Assembly: GCF_921293095.1 (NCBI RefSeq) | Contig: NC_060251.1 | Coordinates: forward strand, 95,528,566-95,592,565 | From: Ischnura elegans | Taxonomy: Eukaryota > Arthropoda > Insecta > Odonata > Coenagrionidae | Direction: 5' to 3' | DNA: 64,000 nt | Shown here: positions 1 to 11,559 of the stretch, in pieces | Numbering within the stretch: position 1 is the stretch's first letter | How the letters are laid out: the number at the start of each line of letters is the position of its first letter | Translations under genes and position numbers: made by a program | Notes under the pieces: model-generated | The model's database searches: none | Told to the model about the DNA's origin: nothing | What the model saw: the letters and a program-made list of their open reading frames with translations, nothing else

Positions 1-3000
1 AAATTGTGAAATTGAATTGAAAATCGTTGTTATAAACTAGATTACACTGCGAAGAGATAAGAAATTAAATTTGTGATTTTAAATTGAAAATCGTAGTTAT
101 ATACGCGATTTCACGACGAAGACATAAAAAAAATATGAATTGGATTATAAAATCGTTTTATAAACGCAATTTCACTGCCAGGAGATGAAAAATGAAAATT
201 GTGAATTTTACTTCAAAATCGTAGTTATAAACACATTTTCACTTCGAAGAGGTTAATATTAAAATAATGGTTTGGAATTGAAAATCGTTTTATAAACGCG
301 ATTTCACCTCGAAGAGGTAAAAAATTAAAATTATGAAGGGGAATATAAAGCCGTTGTTATAAACGCAAAATCACTGCGTAGAGATAAAAATAAATAATAT
401 TTTTTTTGAATTGAAAATCGCTGTTATAAACTTGATTTCACTACGAAGAGGTAATATATTAAAATTGTGAAATGGAATATAAAATCGTTGTTATAAACAC
501 AATTTCACTGCAAAGAGATGAAAAATTAAAATTTTGAACTTGAATTGATATTCGTTGTTATAAACTACAATTCACTGCGAAGAGATAAACAATTAAAATT
601 GTGATTTTGGATATAAAATGGTTGTTATAAACGCTATTACACTCTTGAAATACAAAAAATTATAATTGTGATTATGAATTGAAAATCGCTGTCATAAACG
701 CGATTTCACTGCAAAGAGATAAAAAATTAAAATTGTGATTTGGAATTGGAAATCGTTGTTATAAAGGCTATTTCACTGCGAAGAGATAAAAAATTAAAAT
801 TTTTTTAAAATATAAATTCGTTGTTATAACGTGATTTCACTCTGAAAATATAAAAAATTGAAACAGTGATTTTGAATTGAAAATCGCTGTTATAAACGCG
901 ATTCAACTTCGAAGAGGAAAAATATTTAAATTGTGATTCGGAATTGAAAATCGACGTTATAAACGCCTTTCCACAGTGAATAGATGAAAAATTTAAGTTG
1001 TAATTTGGAATGGAACATCGTTGTTATAAACTCGATTGCACTGCGAAGAGATAAAAAGTTAAAATATTGATTTCGAAATGAAAATCGTTGTTATAAACGC
1101 CATTTCAATGCGAAAACGTAAAATATTAAAATTTTGATTTTAAATTGAAAATCGTAGTTTTACACACGATTTCAACACGAAGAGATGAAAAATTAAAATT
1201 GTGAATATGATATGAAAATCATTGATATAAACGCGAATTCACTGCGAAGAGATAAAAAATAAAAATAGTGATTTTGGGTATAAAATATTTGTTATCAACG
1301 CGATTTCACTTTGAAAAGATAATAAATTGAAATTGATATATTGAATTGAAAATCGCCGTTATGAACCAGATTTCACTGCGAAGAGATAAAAATTAAAATA
1401 TTGATTTCGAAATGAAAATCGTTGTTATAAACGCGAATTCACACGAAGAGATAAAAAATAAAAATAGTGATTATGGGTATAAAATATTGAACCATTGAGC
1501 CATTTCACTGCGAAAAAATAAAAAATTAAAATAGCGGTTTTAAATTGACAATCGTAGTTATACATGCGATTTCACCACGAAGACATAACAAATAATATTT
1601 TTGAAATGGAATATAAAATGGTTGTTATAAACGATTTTCACTGCCAAGAGATGAAAAATCAAAATTGTGAATTTGATTTGAAAATCGTTGTTTTAAACAA
1701 GATTTCACTTCGAAGACACAAAAATTTAAAATTGTGATTATGAATTGAATAACTGTGTAATAAACGCAATTTCACTGTGATAGAAAAAAATTAAAATAGT
1801 GATTTTGAATTGAAAATCGTTGTTATAAACGCGATTTCACTACGAAGAGATAAAAAATTGAAATTGATATTTTGAATTGAAAATCGCTGTTAGGGACGCG
1901 ATTTCACTGCGAAGAGGTAAAATATTAAAATTGTGATTTGGAATTGAAAATCGTTGTTATAAACCCGATTTCACTGCGAAGAGATAAAAAATTAAAATTG
2001 TGAATTGGAATATAAAATCGTTGTTTTAAACGCAATTTCACTGCCAGGAGATGAAAAAAAATTATGAATTTGATTTTATAATCGTTGTTATGAACACGAT
2101 TTCACTTCGAAGAGACAAAAAATTAAAATTGTTATTTTGAATTGAATAACTTTGAAATAAACGCAATTTCAATGTGAAAGATAAAAAATTAAAACTGTTA
2201 TTTGGAATTGAAAATCATTGTTTTGAACGCAATTTCACTGCGAAGAGATGAAAAATTAAAATTGTGAAATGGAATTGAAAATCGTTGTTATAAACGCGTT
2301 TCCACAGTGAATAGATATAAATTAAAGAAGTGATTTGGAATGGAACATCGTTGTTATAAACTCGATTTCACTGCGAAGAGATAAAAAATTAAAATTGTGA
2401 TTTGGAATTGAAAATCGTTGTTATAAACGCCATTTCACTGCAAAAAGATAAAAAATTAAAATTGTGATTTTAAATTGAAAATCGTAGTTATGAACGCGAT
2501 TTCACCAACGTAGAGATAAAAAATAAAAATTGTGAATTGGAATATAAAATCGTTGTTATAAACGCAATTTCACTGCCAAGAGATGAAAAATTAAATTATG
2601 AATTTGATTTTATAATCGTTGTTATGAACACGATTTCACTTCGAAGAGACAAAAAATTAAAATTGTTATTTTGAATTGAATAACTGTGAAATAAACGCAA
2701 TTTCAATGTGAAAGATAAAAAATTAAAACTGTTATTTGGAATTGAAAATCATTGTTTTGAACGCAATTTCACTGCGAAGAGATGAAAAATTAAAATTGTG
2801 AAATGGAATTGAAAATCGTTGTTATAAACGCGTTTCCACAGTGAATAGATATAAATTAAAGAAGTGATTTGGAATGGAACATCGTTGTTATAAACTCGAT
2901 TTCACTGCGAAGAGATAAAAAATTAAAATTGTGATTTGGAATTGAAAATCGTTGTTATGAACGCGATTTCACCAACGTAGAGATAAAAAATAAAAATTGT

Positions 3001-3757
3001 GAATTGGAATATAAAATCGTTGTTATAAACGCAATTTCACTGCCAAGAGATGAAAAATTAAATTATGAATTTGATTTTATAATCGTTGTTATGAACACGA
3101 TTTCACTTCGAAGAGACAAAAAATTAAAATTGTTATTTTGAATTGAATAACTGTGAAATAAACGCAATTTCAATGTGAAAGATAAAAAATTAAAATTGTT
3201 ATTTGGAATTGAAGATTATTGTTGTGAACGCAATTTCACTGCCAAGAGATGAAAAATTAAAATTGTGAAATTGAATTGAAAATCGTTGTTATAAACCCGA
3301 TTTCACTGCGAAGAGATAAAAAATTGAAATTGTGATTTTGAATTGAAAATCGTTGTTATAAACGCGATTTCACAGCGATGAGATAAAAAATTAAAATTGT
3401 AATTTTGAATTCAAAAACGTTATAAACGCGATTTCTCTGCTAATACATAAAAAATAAAATTGTGAATTGGAATATGAAATCGTTGTTATAAACGCGATTT
3501 CACCGCGAGTAGACAAAGAATTAAAATTGTGATTTCGAATTGAAAATCGTTATTATAAACGCGTTTTCACAGTGAATAGTTAAAAAATTAAAATTGCCAT
3601 TTGGAATTGAAAATCGTTGATATAAACGCCATTTCACTGCGAAACTATAAAAAATTAAAATGGTGATTTTAAATTGAAAATCCTTGTTATAAACCTGATT
3701 TCAGTGCGAAGAGATAAAAAAATTAAAATTGTGGTTTGGAATTGAAAATCGTTCTTC
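1..3757. repeat. AT-rich satellite array, about 67-bp monomer
   Basis: The block is a head-to-tail array of diverged monomers of about 64-68 bp. One spacing, between GCGAAGAG motifs at 1909 and 1976, is 67 bp. Each unit has a variable AT-rich half (AAAATTGTGATTTGGAATTG), the conserved core AAAATCGTTGTTATAAACGC, then ATTTCACTGCGAAGAGATAA. About 55 units fit, and the array runs off the left window edge. A higher-order repeat is visible: the variant containing GTTATTTTGAATTGAATAAC recurs at about 2131, 2664 and 3132, spacings of 533 and 468 bp. These are eight and seven monomers, so one monomer was lost or gained. The array stops sharply near 3757. It could be centromeric or heterochromatic satellite; function is not shown by the sequence. 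Confidence 0.95.
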
Positions 3758-3762
3758 GTCGA

Positions 3763-3788
3763 GGGTCAAAATTTTAGAAATTTGACCC
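3763..3788. repeat. Short inverted repeat at the satellite edge
   Basis: GGGTCAAA (3763-3770) and TTTGACCC (3781-3788) form a perfect 8-bp hairpin stem with a 10-nt loop, just outside the last satellite monomer. The sequence from 3758 to about 3895 is otherwise unassigned and leads into LINE copy A. It may mark the satellite breakpoint or be chance. Confidence 0.5.
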
Positions 3789-3895
3789 TTCCTCCCCTTA
3801 ATCGCATTTACGCGAGGGTCAGTGGTCACCTAGAGGTCTCAAAATTTTCAGGCCTCATTTTTGATCGGTCCCACAACTTTTTTTCATTGGGCTAG

Positions 3896-4718
3896 ATGGA
3901 TTTGAAAAAAATCGACTATTCCGATCCGTCCTACTATGGAGGCAGGCGTTCCACAGGGTTCCTTGCTAATTCCGCTACTATTCAATCTATTCGTCAACGA
4001 CATATAAGCACTCCACACACCACACTTTACATGTACGCATGCGACACGGCCATTGCTGCCACTTCACGCACGGGTGTCACTAACATAAACAAATTAAATA
4101 CACATCTAAAACGGCTACACAAATGGACACGAATTTGGAAAATTCAGATTCACCCATCCCAAAAGCACCCACATACATTTCTCAGAACGCAAAAAATTCG
4201 TACCACACACATCACCACACTTCAACAAGAAAATGATACCAAAAGCCAAAACCCACAAATTTCTCGGTGTCATTCTTGACGGTAAATTGAAGTACAAACC
4301 CAATCTAAAGTACTTCCTCGGGAAAGGCTTCGTGGCACGACAAATTATTTCGTGTCTTTTAACTCCGTCCAGTCCTCTCTCCCACTGCTCAAGAATTCGC
4401 CTTTACAAAAACATTATCCGTCCGGTGGTGCTGTATGCATGTGAAATCTTTGCCAAAGACAAATCAATCAGAAAGAAATTAGGACAATTTGAAAATAAAA
4501 CGATTCGTTCCTTACTCAACATTGGCAAATTAACCAACATTAATCATGTCAGAGCAGTGCACAAACTTCCTTCTAGTAGCGACTTCATCAACCACTTAAT
4601 TTGCAATTTCAAGTCCAGGCTGAAAGGCACAGGTAATACACTAATTACAGACATACGGGACTACGACCCAAGTGTCCCAACTACATATACACTGCCTCAT
4701 CAAATCACTCGTCCATGA
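3896..4718 (+). pseudogene. LINE reverse transcriptase C-terminal remnant (copy A)
   Basis: The remnant begins around the RT motif VPQGSLL (read in a different frame from the start of the listed span) and continues through a degraded catalytic box YACD in place of YADD. It then shifts frame into HKFLGVILD, IIRPVVLYACEIFA and LPHQITRP. These match, in order, copy B motifs HRFLGVILD, IIRPILLFGAEIFA and LPKHITRL. At least two frameshifts lie between 3950 and 4240. The catalytic aspartate change and frameshifts make it inactive. It is the same family as the fragments at 23921-26605 and 31170-31545. Confidence 0.8.
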
Positions 4719-5130
4719 GTACTTTCTATGTCTTTCCTTCTTTAATCATAGGTTCAATTTATTGTATTGTAATTTTCGATTTTTAATTTCTTTGTCAATT
4801 TTTCAAATACTCTTTAAAAAATATAATCACAGTATTGGCAATACTGCCTATTGTGCTGAGTAAAAAAATATTTTTTATGGGTAATCTTTTGAAAAAAAAA
4901 ATTTTTAATATTAATAGGATTGTCAATTGTATCCAATACAATTGCCCAAAAATAATTCTCCAAAAAAATACAAAAGATAAAATTAAAAAATATATAAAAA
5001 ATATATATAATCAAATAAAAAGAATAAAAATAATTCAATTTACTGTATTGTATCTGTTGTCAAGGGTACAATTAGTTTTTAAGTTTCCTCTCCACACAAA
5101 CAACACTTCACACAACAACAGTACATATGC
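4719..5130 (+). other. AT-rich 3' UTR of LINE copy A
   Basis: This stretch has no credible coding. It is a run of A/T-rich sequence with poly(A) tracts followed by a C/A-rich patch (CTCTCCACACAAACAACAC). It aligns in order with 26606-27000 of copy B, so it is LINE 3' UTR ending where the P-like element begins. Confidence 0.7.
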
Positions 5131-5137
5131 GCACGAC

Positions 5138-5171
5138 CAACGCCACCTAAAGTAAAAGGCCTCAGGACTTC
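5138..5171 (+). repeat. Left terminal inverted repeat of the P-like element
   Basis: The 34 bp match the reverse complement of 9608-9641 with a single C/G difference inside the short palindrome AGGCCT(C/G)AGG. The target duplication GCACGAC lies immediately outside. Confidence 0.93.
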
Positions 5172-5199
5172 GCGGTGACGTCATCACGCGGAGGCCGAA

Positions 5200-6100
5200 A
5201 TCGCCTCCGGAGGTATCGCGCTATAAACGAGGGAGAAAAACGCACTTCAGAGGTAAATCGTCTGCGATGTTGGATAATGAACATTGGGTTCGAGGAAACT
5301 GTCATTCAGAAAGAACGTTTGCAGTACTTTACGCTAAAATTTGTAATACAATTACATCGAAGATTAATTCCCATAATGCCCATTCACTTCCATATTATAA
5401 ACTAACTATTATATTCCATATTATATTGATTCTGACGTAAGTTCATTCTAGCGGGAGGTGCATCACACATTAAATCATTTCGTGAGTTAAAGTGATACGT
5501 ATCTCGACGTACAGAGTACCAAAAGCTAGCCAGATATTAAGTACATACTACCACCAAATTTTGATGCGCAAGATGTTCTTCTATAGGCTTTCTATTCTAT
5601 CATTGGCATTCGGCATTTTACTTATTCCGTTCTCTCTATTATAGAATGAGTAAAACGCCAAAAATTTCAATGGCAAAATTAGCATTGAATGCAGAACTTG
5701 TATAAAATAAAAGTTTTAACTTGAATTATAAATGAAGATTGAAACTTCATCATATGTTATAAGAAATTGCATACGTGGCAGAATCATATTTCCAGGTTCC
5801 TATATCAGTGATGCGACTGGTGGATGAAGTAGAATGCTGCAGCAGACCAATGGCAACGGATGATGATACCTGTTACTTGTCTTAGATGTGATTAACAGGA
5901 TAGACTTACCCCTTTCAATCTCATTAAAATTCACATCCAATGCAATAAAACATATTTTTAATGCTTCAAAATGGTTTAATAAGATTTTTTTTCACTTTAT
6001 TAGAGTTACAATTTTCCTACTAAATCCAGGTTTACTACAAGCATCACTTAATTTACGGCTGTAGTTCTTCAAAAATATGTTACATGCAACATATACAATT
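5200..6100. other. Non-coding left arm of the P-like element
   Basis: This is AT-rich and contains no supported gene. It lies between the left TIR and the transposase 3' end and includes a short palindromic stretch TCGCCTCCGGAGG near 5202. Confidence 0.5.
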
Positions 6101-6102
6101 TT

Positions 6103-9100
6103 TTAAATTCCACTTGACATGTGATGTCCATCAGGACAGACTTCATCACTAAAATAGTCACTCATTATCAATGCATTCATAGTTACGCTAAATAGAACAG
6201 TTCTTTGATTTGCTTCCCTAAGGAACTTCTCTTCCAAAGGGCCACTAACTATTTTACTAAACACAACAAAACAAAACAGCATTTCACGAGACTTCATGAG
6301 GAAGAAAAAGACCTCCACGGCTCAGACACTTAATAAAATCATCATTGCTATTATCCTCCAACATGCAGTCTTTTGAAAAAAAATCCTTACATGAGGAGCA
6401 GTTGACCTTCTTAAGGTAGGACCGTAATAACCCGCACATAGGACAATAACCCGCAATGTATGATAGCACCGGTAAATGAGAGCTAACACCATTAATGTCA
6501 TGCGGTTCAACAAAAATCTTGAAATGGATGAACGACCCTGACTCAGAGCCATCCATATCAATGATATCATCATCATCATCACCATCATCAACCGAATCAA
6601 TCAATATACTCTCACAAGCCTGTGACTTTAATCGTAACGGCAGGCACGTTTGTAGCCTTAATTTGGTTTCAGACTCATAAAGTTGTCGAATGGATACATG
6701 ATAGTTGGAGCCTGACAGCCGCCTTTAGAAACCAAAGCGAGCCTCTAGAGCATCTGTCTGGAATTTTCCTGGCAACATATACTCCATACCCAACTCATTA
6801 ATGCAATATGAGGCCAACTCAATTAGAGCATGGGTGGTATGCATGAAGGCAGTCCTTGTTTCACGTGATAGATTACCACAACCACTCTCACCCCACCTAT
6901 CAACCCACTCAAAAACACTCTCTAACAATTTCATTCCTTCACACCCTAAAGTTAATGGCTTTTGCAAAGCATCTCTTAATCTTCAACTTTTGTAAGGCGT
7001 CTTGACATTGACTACCTTCCACCAGTTGGTAATAATCTTAATAAAGGCCGCACTTCCTAAGGAATTCTCCAGTTGCTTGCTTCTCCCCAAAAAGGTAAGC
7101 GCGTTCACCACATTCTCGTTAAAAACTTGGAGAGCAAGTTTCACATTTTGTCGCTCTAAATTTGATGGATAGAGTGCTTTAATGGTTAATGAATGCCCAT
7201 ACCTCACAATGTCACCACACTCAAGGAAATATAATTCACGAACAGTACTGAAAGAAGCTATTTCCTTTGGTTTGCAAACATCATCGAAATTGGGGTAAAA
7301 AAAATTGGTGTCCATTGCCTTGGTTAAGCCAATTATTTCTTATGCACTTCAGAATGTGCACAGAGTCAAACAAAAAAAATAATGGCCATGACTTATCATA
7401 GGGGTTGGGGTACACTATGCTTAATTTGTTGGGGAAAGAAAATTTTGACACAGCCCTCTTATTGATAGAGTTGTTGTCTGAAACCAGGCTCACAATTCTA
7501 TATCCAATGCCTTCTAATGCCACAATGATGTTTTTAGTGACCGCGAATAATTCATCAGCAGAGAATTTACTCACAGGAAATATGTACACTACTTCTTTGA
7601 AAGAGGACATTAAACTAGACATCATGAATACATAAGCCGTTTTGGCAACACAAGGGGAGTTTTGACTTATGCCTACAATGCTACCACCCTTGTAGTCAAC
7701 ATAAGATCTTACATGAATTTCATCCATCATGAGCACCACATGTCTTTCATGGATCTTGAGAGTAGAAAAAACAGTTTTGGCATATGCCAAATAGTGGGTC
7801 AAATCTCGTTGAGGGCTTAAATTATAACTGGCACACACTTGGCAGATGGTGGTTGGATGTGGGAGTTGAAACATACCGGAACTTCTAACAAACTTATAAG
7901 CATGGGGAGATATTGTAAAGAAAATACTGCAAAAAACAAAAGTTTCACTCCGATAACGATAAGAATGCTTACTACTTATCATAAGCTTAATCTGCTCAGT
8001 TAAGAAATTGACTGTGTCAACAAAATCATCAGAGGCGTGCAAAGAGTCCAAGAGCTGCAAAATTACCCCCAATTTATCCACCATAGAAGAATTGGGGACA
8101 GGTTTGTCACTTATTAACGTTGTTAGCCCTGCTAATACCTCATTTACAGTATTGGTGTCTTTCACATGCATTGAGAAGATGAAATTACCAATCTTTTTCA
8201 GTTCAGCGTGGTCCATGAACACATTTAACATTAAATCCCGATCAATAATGACACATGCTTTCATTACTGGAAATGGATCTGCTATGATATGGCAGAGAAG
8301 CAATTTGTCTTTTTTTAAATAAAGGAGAAGTCCCCAAAAGACGAGAACTTTTGGAGCTTCTCAAAACATTCACCCAATGTTTTGAAACTCCTTGCCTCCT
8401 CGTACAGCCTTCTTTCTTCTATGCTATCTCTAATGCACTTCTCCAGTTGCTCCATTTCCTTCTTTCTTCTCTTCTCTTCAGGCTCCAAGCGAGCTTTCAC
8501 TGAAGTACATGATGGACGTTCGGGGAATACTGATGGTACCGCCCCTTCTCTCAGCCTCGGCGCTGGAAGCTTTACCGTGATCAACTTCCCTGTGCTCTCA
8601 TCAAACATAGACGTCTCCCACAAAACATCCTCAGACATGAAATGTTTGATGCACACCTATAAATATCAAAAATTGTATCGTTAATAGAGAGAGATGGTTA
8701 TCTTCCAACTAATTACGATGTACGAATTGTGAATTTCGAAAAAAAAGTCTCATCTTGGAAATTGTTTTAGTAGAATTCTCTCCTCTTCTGCCATCATAAG
8801 AGCTTTGGCCTACTTGCGGCGAGATACAAACACATAAATTATATCACGACGCAGCAAAATAGATGGACATTTCATTCATTAACAGGGAACTTAAATCAGG
8901 CAGTGCTCATTTTTTTGCGAGATAATTGAAAATAAGCACGAGATAAACCCTTTTCGATATCCAAGACCCATGCGTAATTTAATAATTTTCACCACCTTAC
9001 TCAATGCACACCTACTCAACGCACATAACACTACAAAAGGACACTTGAAGTTGGCGGTAAATTATTAAATAACAAACGCATGTCAAAAATTCAAGCACAA

Positions 9101-9413
9101 TAACATATACGTTCGGCATAAGCACGAATTAAAATATTTCCTAAAACAGAATAATGTATGAAACCCATTTTTGAACTTTTTCCAGGGAATTTTAATTACT
9201 ATTAGGTGAAGTTATTAAGTTTAACTATTACATACTATAGTAGAAAGCAATAGTACTTACTCTGGAATAGGTAGTAGGAGTAAAGTTAGTCCTATGAATG
9301 CTTCTTGTCCACTTCATCTTCAGCAGCTCATCATCTGGGAATCGAAACACCGAAACTTGTTCACCGCCCACATAATTTCCTCGGCAATGAGGCACACAAC
9401 ACTTATTAACCAT
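6103..9413 (-). pseudogene. P-element/THAP9-type transposase, decayed
   Basis: Exon 1 (9413-9261) encodes the first half of a C2CH THAP zinc finger: start at MVNKCCVPHC, then FRFPDDE and the conserved W in KMKWTRSIHR. A GTAAGT donor at 9260-9255 pairs with an acceptor TTTATAG before 8657, and the join is in phase 0. Exon 2 opens with VCIKHF (the C-x2-H half), then AVPSVFP and a charged coiled-coil stretch. The P-type catalytic body follows at 8303-6983 (LMMDEIHVRS, DSVHILKCIRNNW). A C-terminal part carries LPGKFQTDALEARFG, SGSNYHVS and YIAGYCPMC. Breaks: frameshifts near 8320 (A run), near 7300 (T8 run) and near 6300, and in-frame stops at 6983-6985 and 6725-6727. It is non-functional as read, although two shifts lie in homopolymers and could be assembly errors. 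Confidence 0.9.
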
Positions 9414-9607
9414 TTTCTAGATTAATTTCCGGTGAATTTTAAAGAAATTTCCGGAAAACACGGCAATTAACAACTTCGTTTAACTTAAATCAACGTACAA
9501 CTATATCACTTTCGCCCTTGAACTCGCGTTATTCAAGCATGAATATAACACGGAGTCCCCTTGACTACAAGTAAACATTGGCCTCCGCTAAGTGACGTCA
9601 CACAACA

Positions 9608-9641
9608 GAAGTCCTCAGGCCTTTTACTTTAGGTGGCGTTG
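9608..9641 (-). repeat. Right terminal inverted repeat of the P-like element
   Basis: Partner of 5138-5171. The transposase start codon lies about 195 bp inside this end, so the promoter should lie between this repeat and 9413. Confidence 0.93.
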
Positions 9642-9718
9642 GCACGACACCGTTAATTATTGTAAAATCTGTCTGACTGGTTGTGGTGAGGTTGGCTCAC
9701 CGGTAGGGTTTTACTGAC

Positions 9719-9732
9719 GCGCCTTCGGCGCG
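9719..9732 (+). other. 3' terminal hairpin of LINE copy A
   Basis: GCGCCTTCGGCGCG folds as a GC-only stem around a CTTCG loop. The identical 14-mer occurs at 27076-27089 at the equivalent place in copy B. LINE RTs often recognise a 3' stem-loop, so this is a plausible RT-recognition hairpin; that role is inferred. Confidence 0.6.
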
Positions 9733-10004
9733 ACCAATCCATATGTGCATACAAATACGGAATTTCTTGACAAAAACTAAAATTTTTAAGCTTAGGATGA
9801 TTAATGCAACATGAGAATGCAAATGTGGAAATTCATGTCGTAAACTGTACTCCTGTGCGAAGGAAGATGAATGCGATGGGATATTAGAGATGCGAAATGA
9901 TAGAAAAGATGTGGAAATTCTTGGTGTATTCTTGAAGTTTTCGCGGAGAAAGAAAAATTCGAAATGATACTCTTTATACTAAGTGTTTATAAAATTATAA
10001 AATT
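9733..10004. other. Unassigned sequence
   Basis: No gene, repeat or transposon end recognised between the LINE A hairpin and the first minisatellite block. Confidence 0.4.
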
Positions 10005-10190
10005 CAGCCGCTGCAATCAGCCCTAGGCCCTCAAAAATCAGCTCTTGACCCGCTACAATCTGTACTAGACCAGCTACAGTCAGCCTTATGCCTGCTAAAA
10101 TCAGCCCTAGCATCACTAAAATCAGCCCTATACCCGCTGTAATCAGTCCAAACCCCGCTACAATATGCCCAAGGCCCGCTACAATCAGAT
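10005..10190. repeat. Minisatellite, about 24-bp unit (block 1)
   Basis: Seven to eight degenerate copies of a unit like CCCGCTACAATCAGCCCTAG lie in tandem. A second block of the same unit sits at 13932-14013, 3.7 kb away, inside a decayed transposase exon. Whether this block marks the end of the Harbinger remnant is not clear. Confidence 0.8.
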
Positions 10191-11559
10191 CATTGGGGGA
10201 CAGAGGTAACCCTCAGCTACCTTATTTGTACATACCATTTGCAAAAAAATGATGAAAAACGGCCGTTACCCACTTGATATTTCGTTTTACTTAACAGCTG
10301 GTTAAAGAATCTTCGATAACGAGGGAAGATGAAAGTAATTTAGTGAAAAGAGGTTTTTCTGGCTAACATCTTTTCACACACCACCAGGTAATTTGATCAC
10401 TGCACCTGAAAGATAACACCTCAATTTAACCAAAAAATCCAATTGTGATCAAAGATCTTATACAAAAATCTGGTAATTATTTTTACAGATATTCCATAGT
10501 TACCAACATTACAGAAAGGTCATCATTCCTGCCCAAGGTGCCGCTGAATGAAAGCAGCGCGTTCAGTAGCTCTTTGTTGGTTTCAAATATTTTCTGCAAC
10601 CACATGGACATCAATAAATGCTATATCTGGCACCATATCAGTTAAATCGTCTCTTTTCAATCTAGCAATATTGTGGACGATGGCACAAGCTAAAACAATT
10701 TTCACTGTTGCGTGCAGTTCTGTCCTGAGTTTAATGGACAGGGAAGGGAATCTCCTCTTCCACACCCCGAAAGTTCTTTCTACAATACACCCTGTAGCAA
10801 AGTGTGCCATACTATACCCGCAGTAATTGGATGCAGTCAGTTAACAGATAGTAGCAGATGAAATTTTACCTTATTGCAATATTGATTCACATTTCTTGCA
10901 TGCAAAAAAAACAGAAAGCGTACAGTTTTCCAGGAGCAGTCATTGGATTTGCCAATGGTGTGTACAGATAAGGCAGCTTAGGGTCTGTCTCCCAACAATA
11001 ATCCTTTCAACTCCCTTCTTTCTAGCATCAATTCCAGTCTGCTCTAGTTAAAGATGCACGCATCATGTGTCGAACCAGGCCATCTAGTTACAATTTCCAT
11101 TATCTGCATGTCGGGTCCGACAACAACCTTGAGGCAATAAACAGTATTTTATTTCAACATTAACCTTTTTTCTACTATAAAAGCATTGATGTAATTGTGA
11201 TGATATTCTCAATAAACGTCATCACACCTATTTCTATGTTATTTTTTCTTACAATATTTATAGTAAAATTTACAGGCTGCATATGAAGGCGGTTCTCGAC
11301 TTTCGTACACTCGACTTTCGTACAATTCGCACTTTCGTACGTTCCAAATTGACATCTTACCTTACTCTACTAACTGACACCTTTACTTCGAACGTTTGCC
11401 TAAAGCAAATTTTTAAAGTCCAGCGATGTTTACTGCGCATCTCAACATTCAACTGTTTCATAAAGCAGTATATGCGGATAATACGAACGTGGGGAGTGTT
11501 GACTTTACTCCAGGCGATTTTTTTATATCTGCTCAATTCCTTCATTTGCAGAGATAAAA

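Larger units (their letters stand above)
5138..9641 (-). mobile_element. P-element-like (THAP) DNA transposon with intact TIRs and TSD
   Basis: The ends are near-perfect 34-bp terminal inverted repeats (5138-5171 and 9608-9641) starting CAACGCCACCTAAAGTAAAA, with one mismatch. The direct repeat GCACGAC flanks it at 5131-5137 and 9642-9648. Further in, each end carries TGACGTCA (5176-5183; 9593-9600) followed inward by GGAGGCC or its complement, which recalls the internal inverted repeats of P elements. The 4.5 kb interior encodes a THAP/P-type transposase on the minus strand. Family P elements normally make 8-bp duplications; here I see 7 bp exactly. It lies inside the 3' UTR of LINE copy A. 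Confidence 0.93.
3758..9732 (+). mobile_element. Jockey-like LINE copy A, 5'-truncated, split by a P-like transposon
   Basis: The left part (about 3920-5130) matches the RT C-terminal half and 3' UTR of LINE copy B at 21.6-27.1 kb. The right part (9649-9732) continues its 3' UTR. Both copies share AAGTTTCCTCT, a run of ACA-rich sequence, GGTAGGG-type sequence and a closing hairpin GCGCCTTCGGCGCG. The P-like element at 5138-9641 sits between the two parts with a 7-bp direct repeat, so it inserted after the LINE. The 5' end is truncated near the satellite boundary. Clade assignment rests on the encoded protein of copy B. Confidence 0.8.

Noticed and set aside
1-3757. CRISPR array
   Set aside because: The repeats are diverged, continuous and without unique spacers, in a eukaryotic context; this is satellite DNA.
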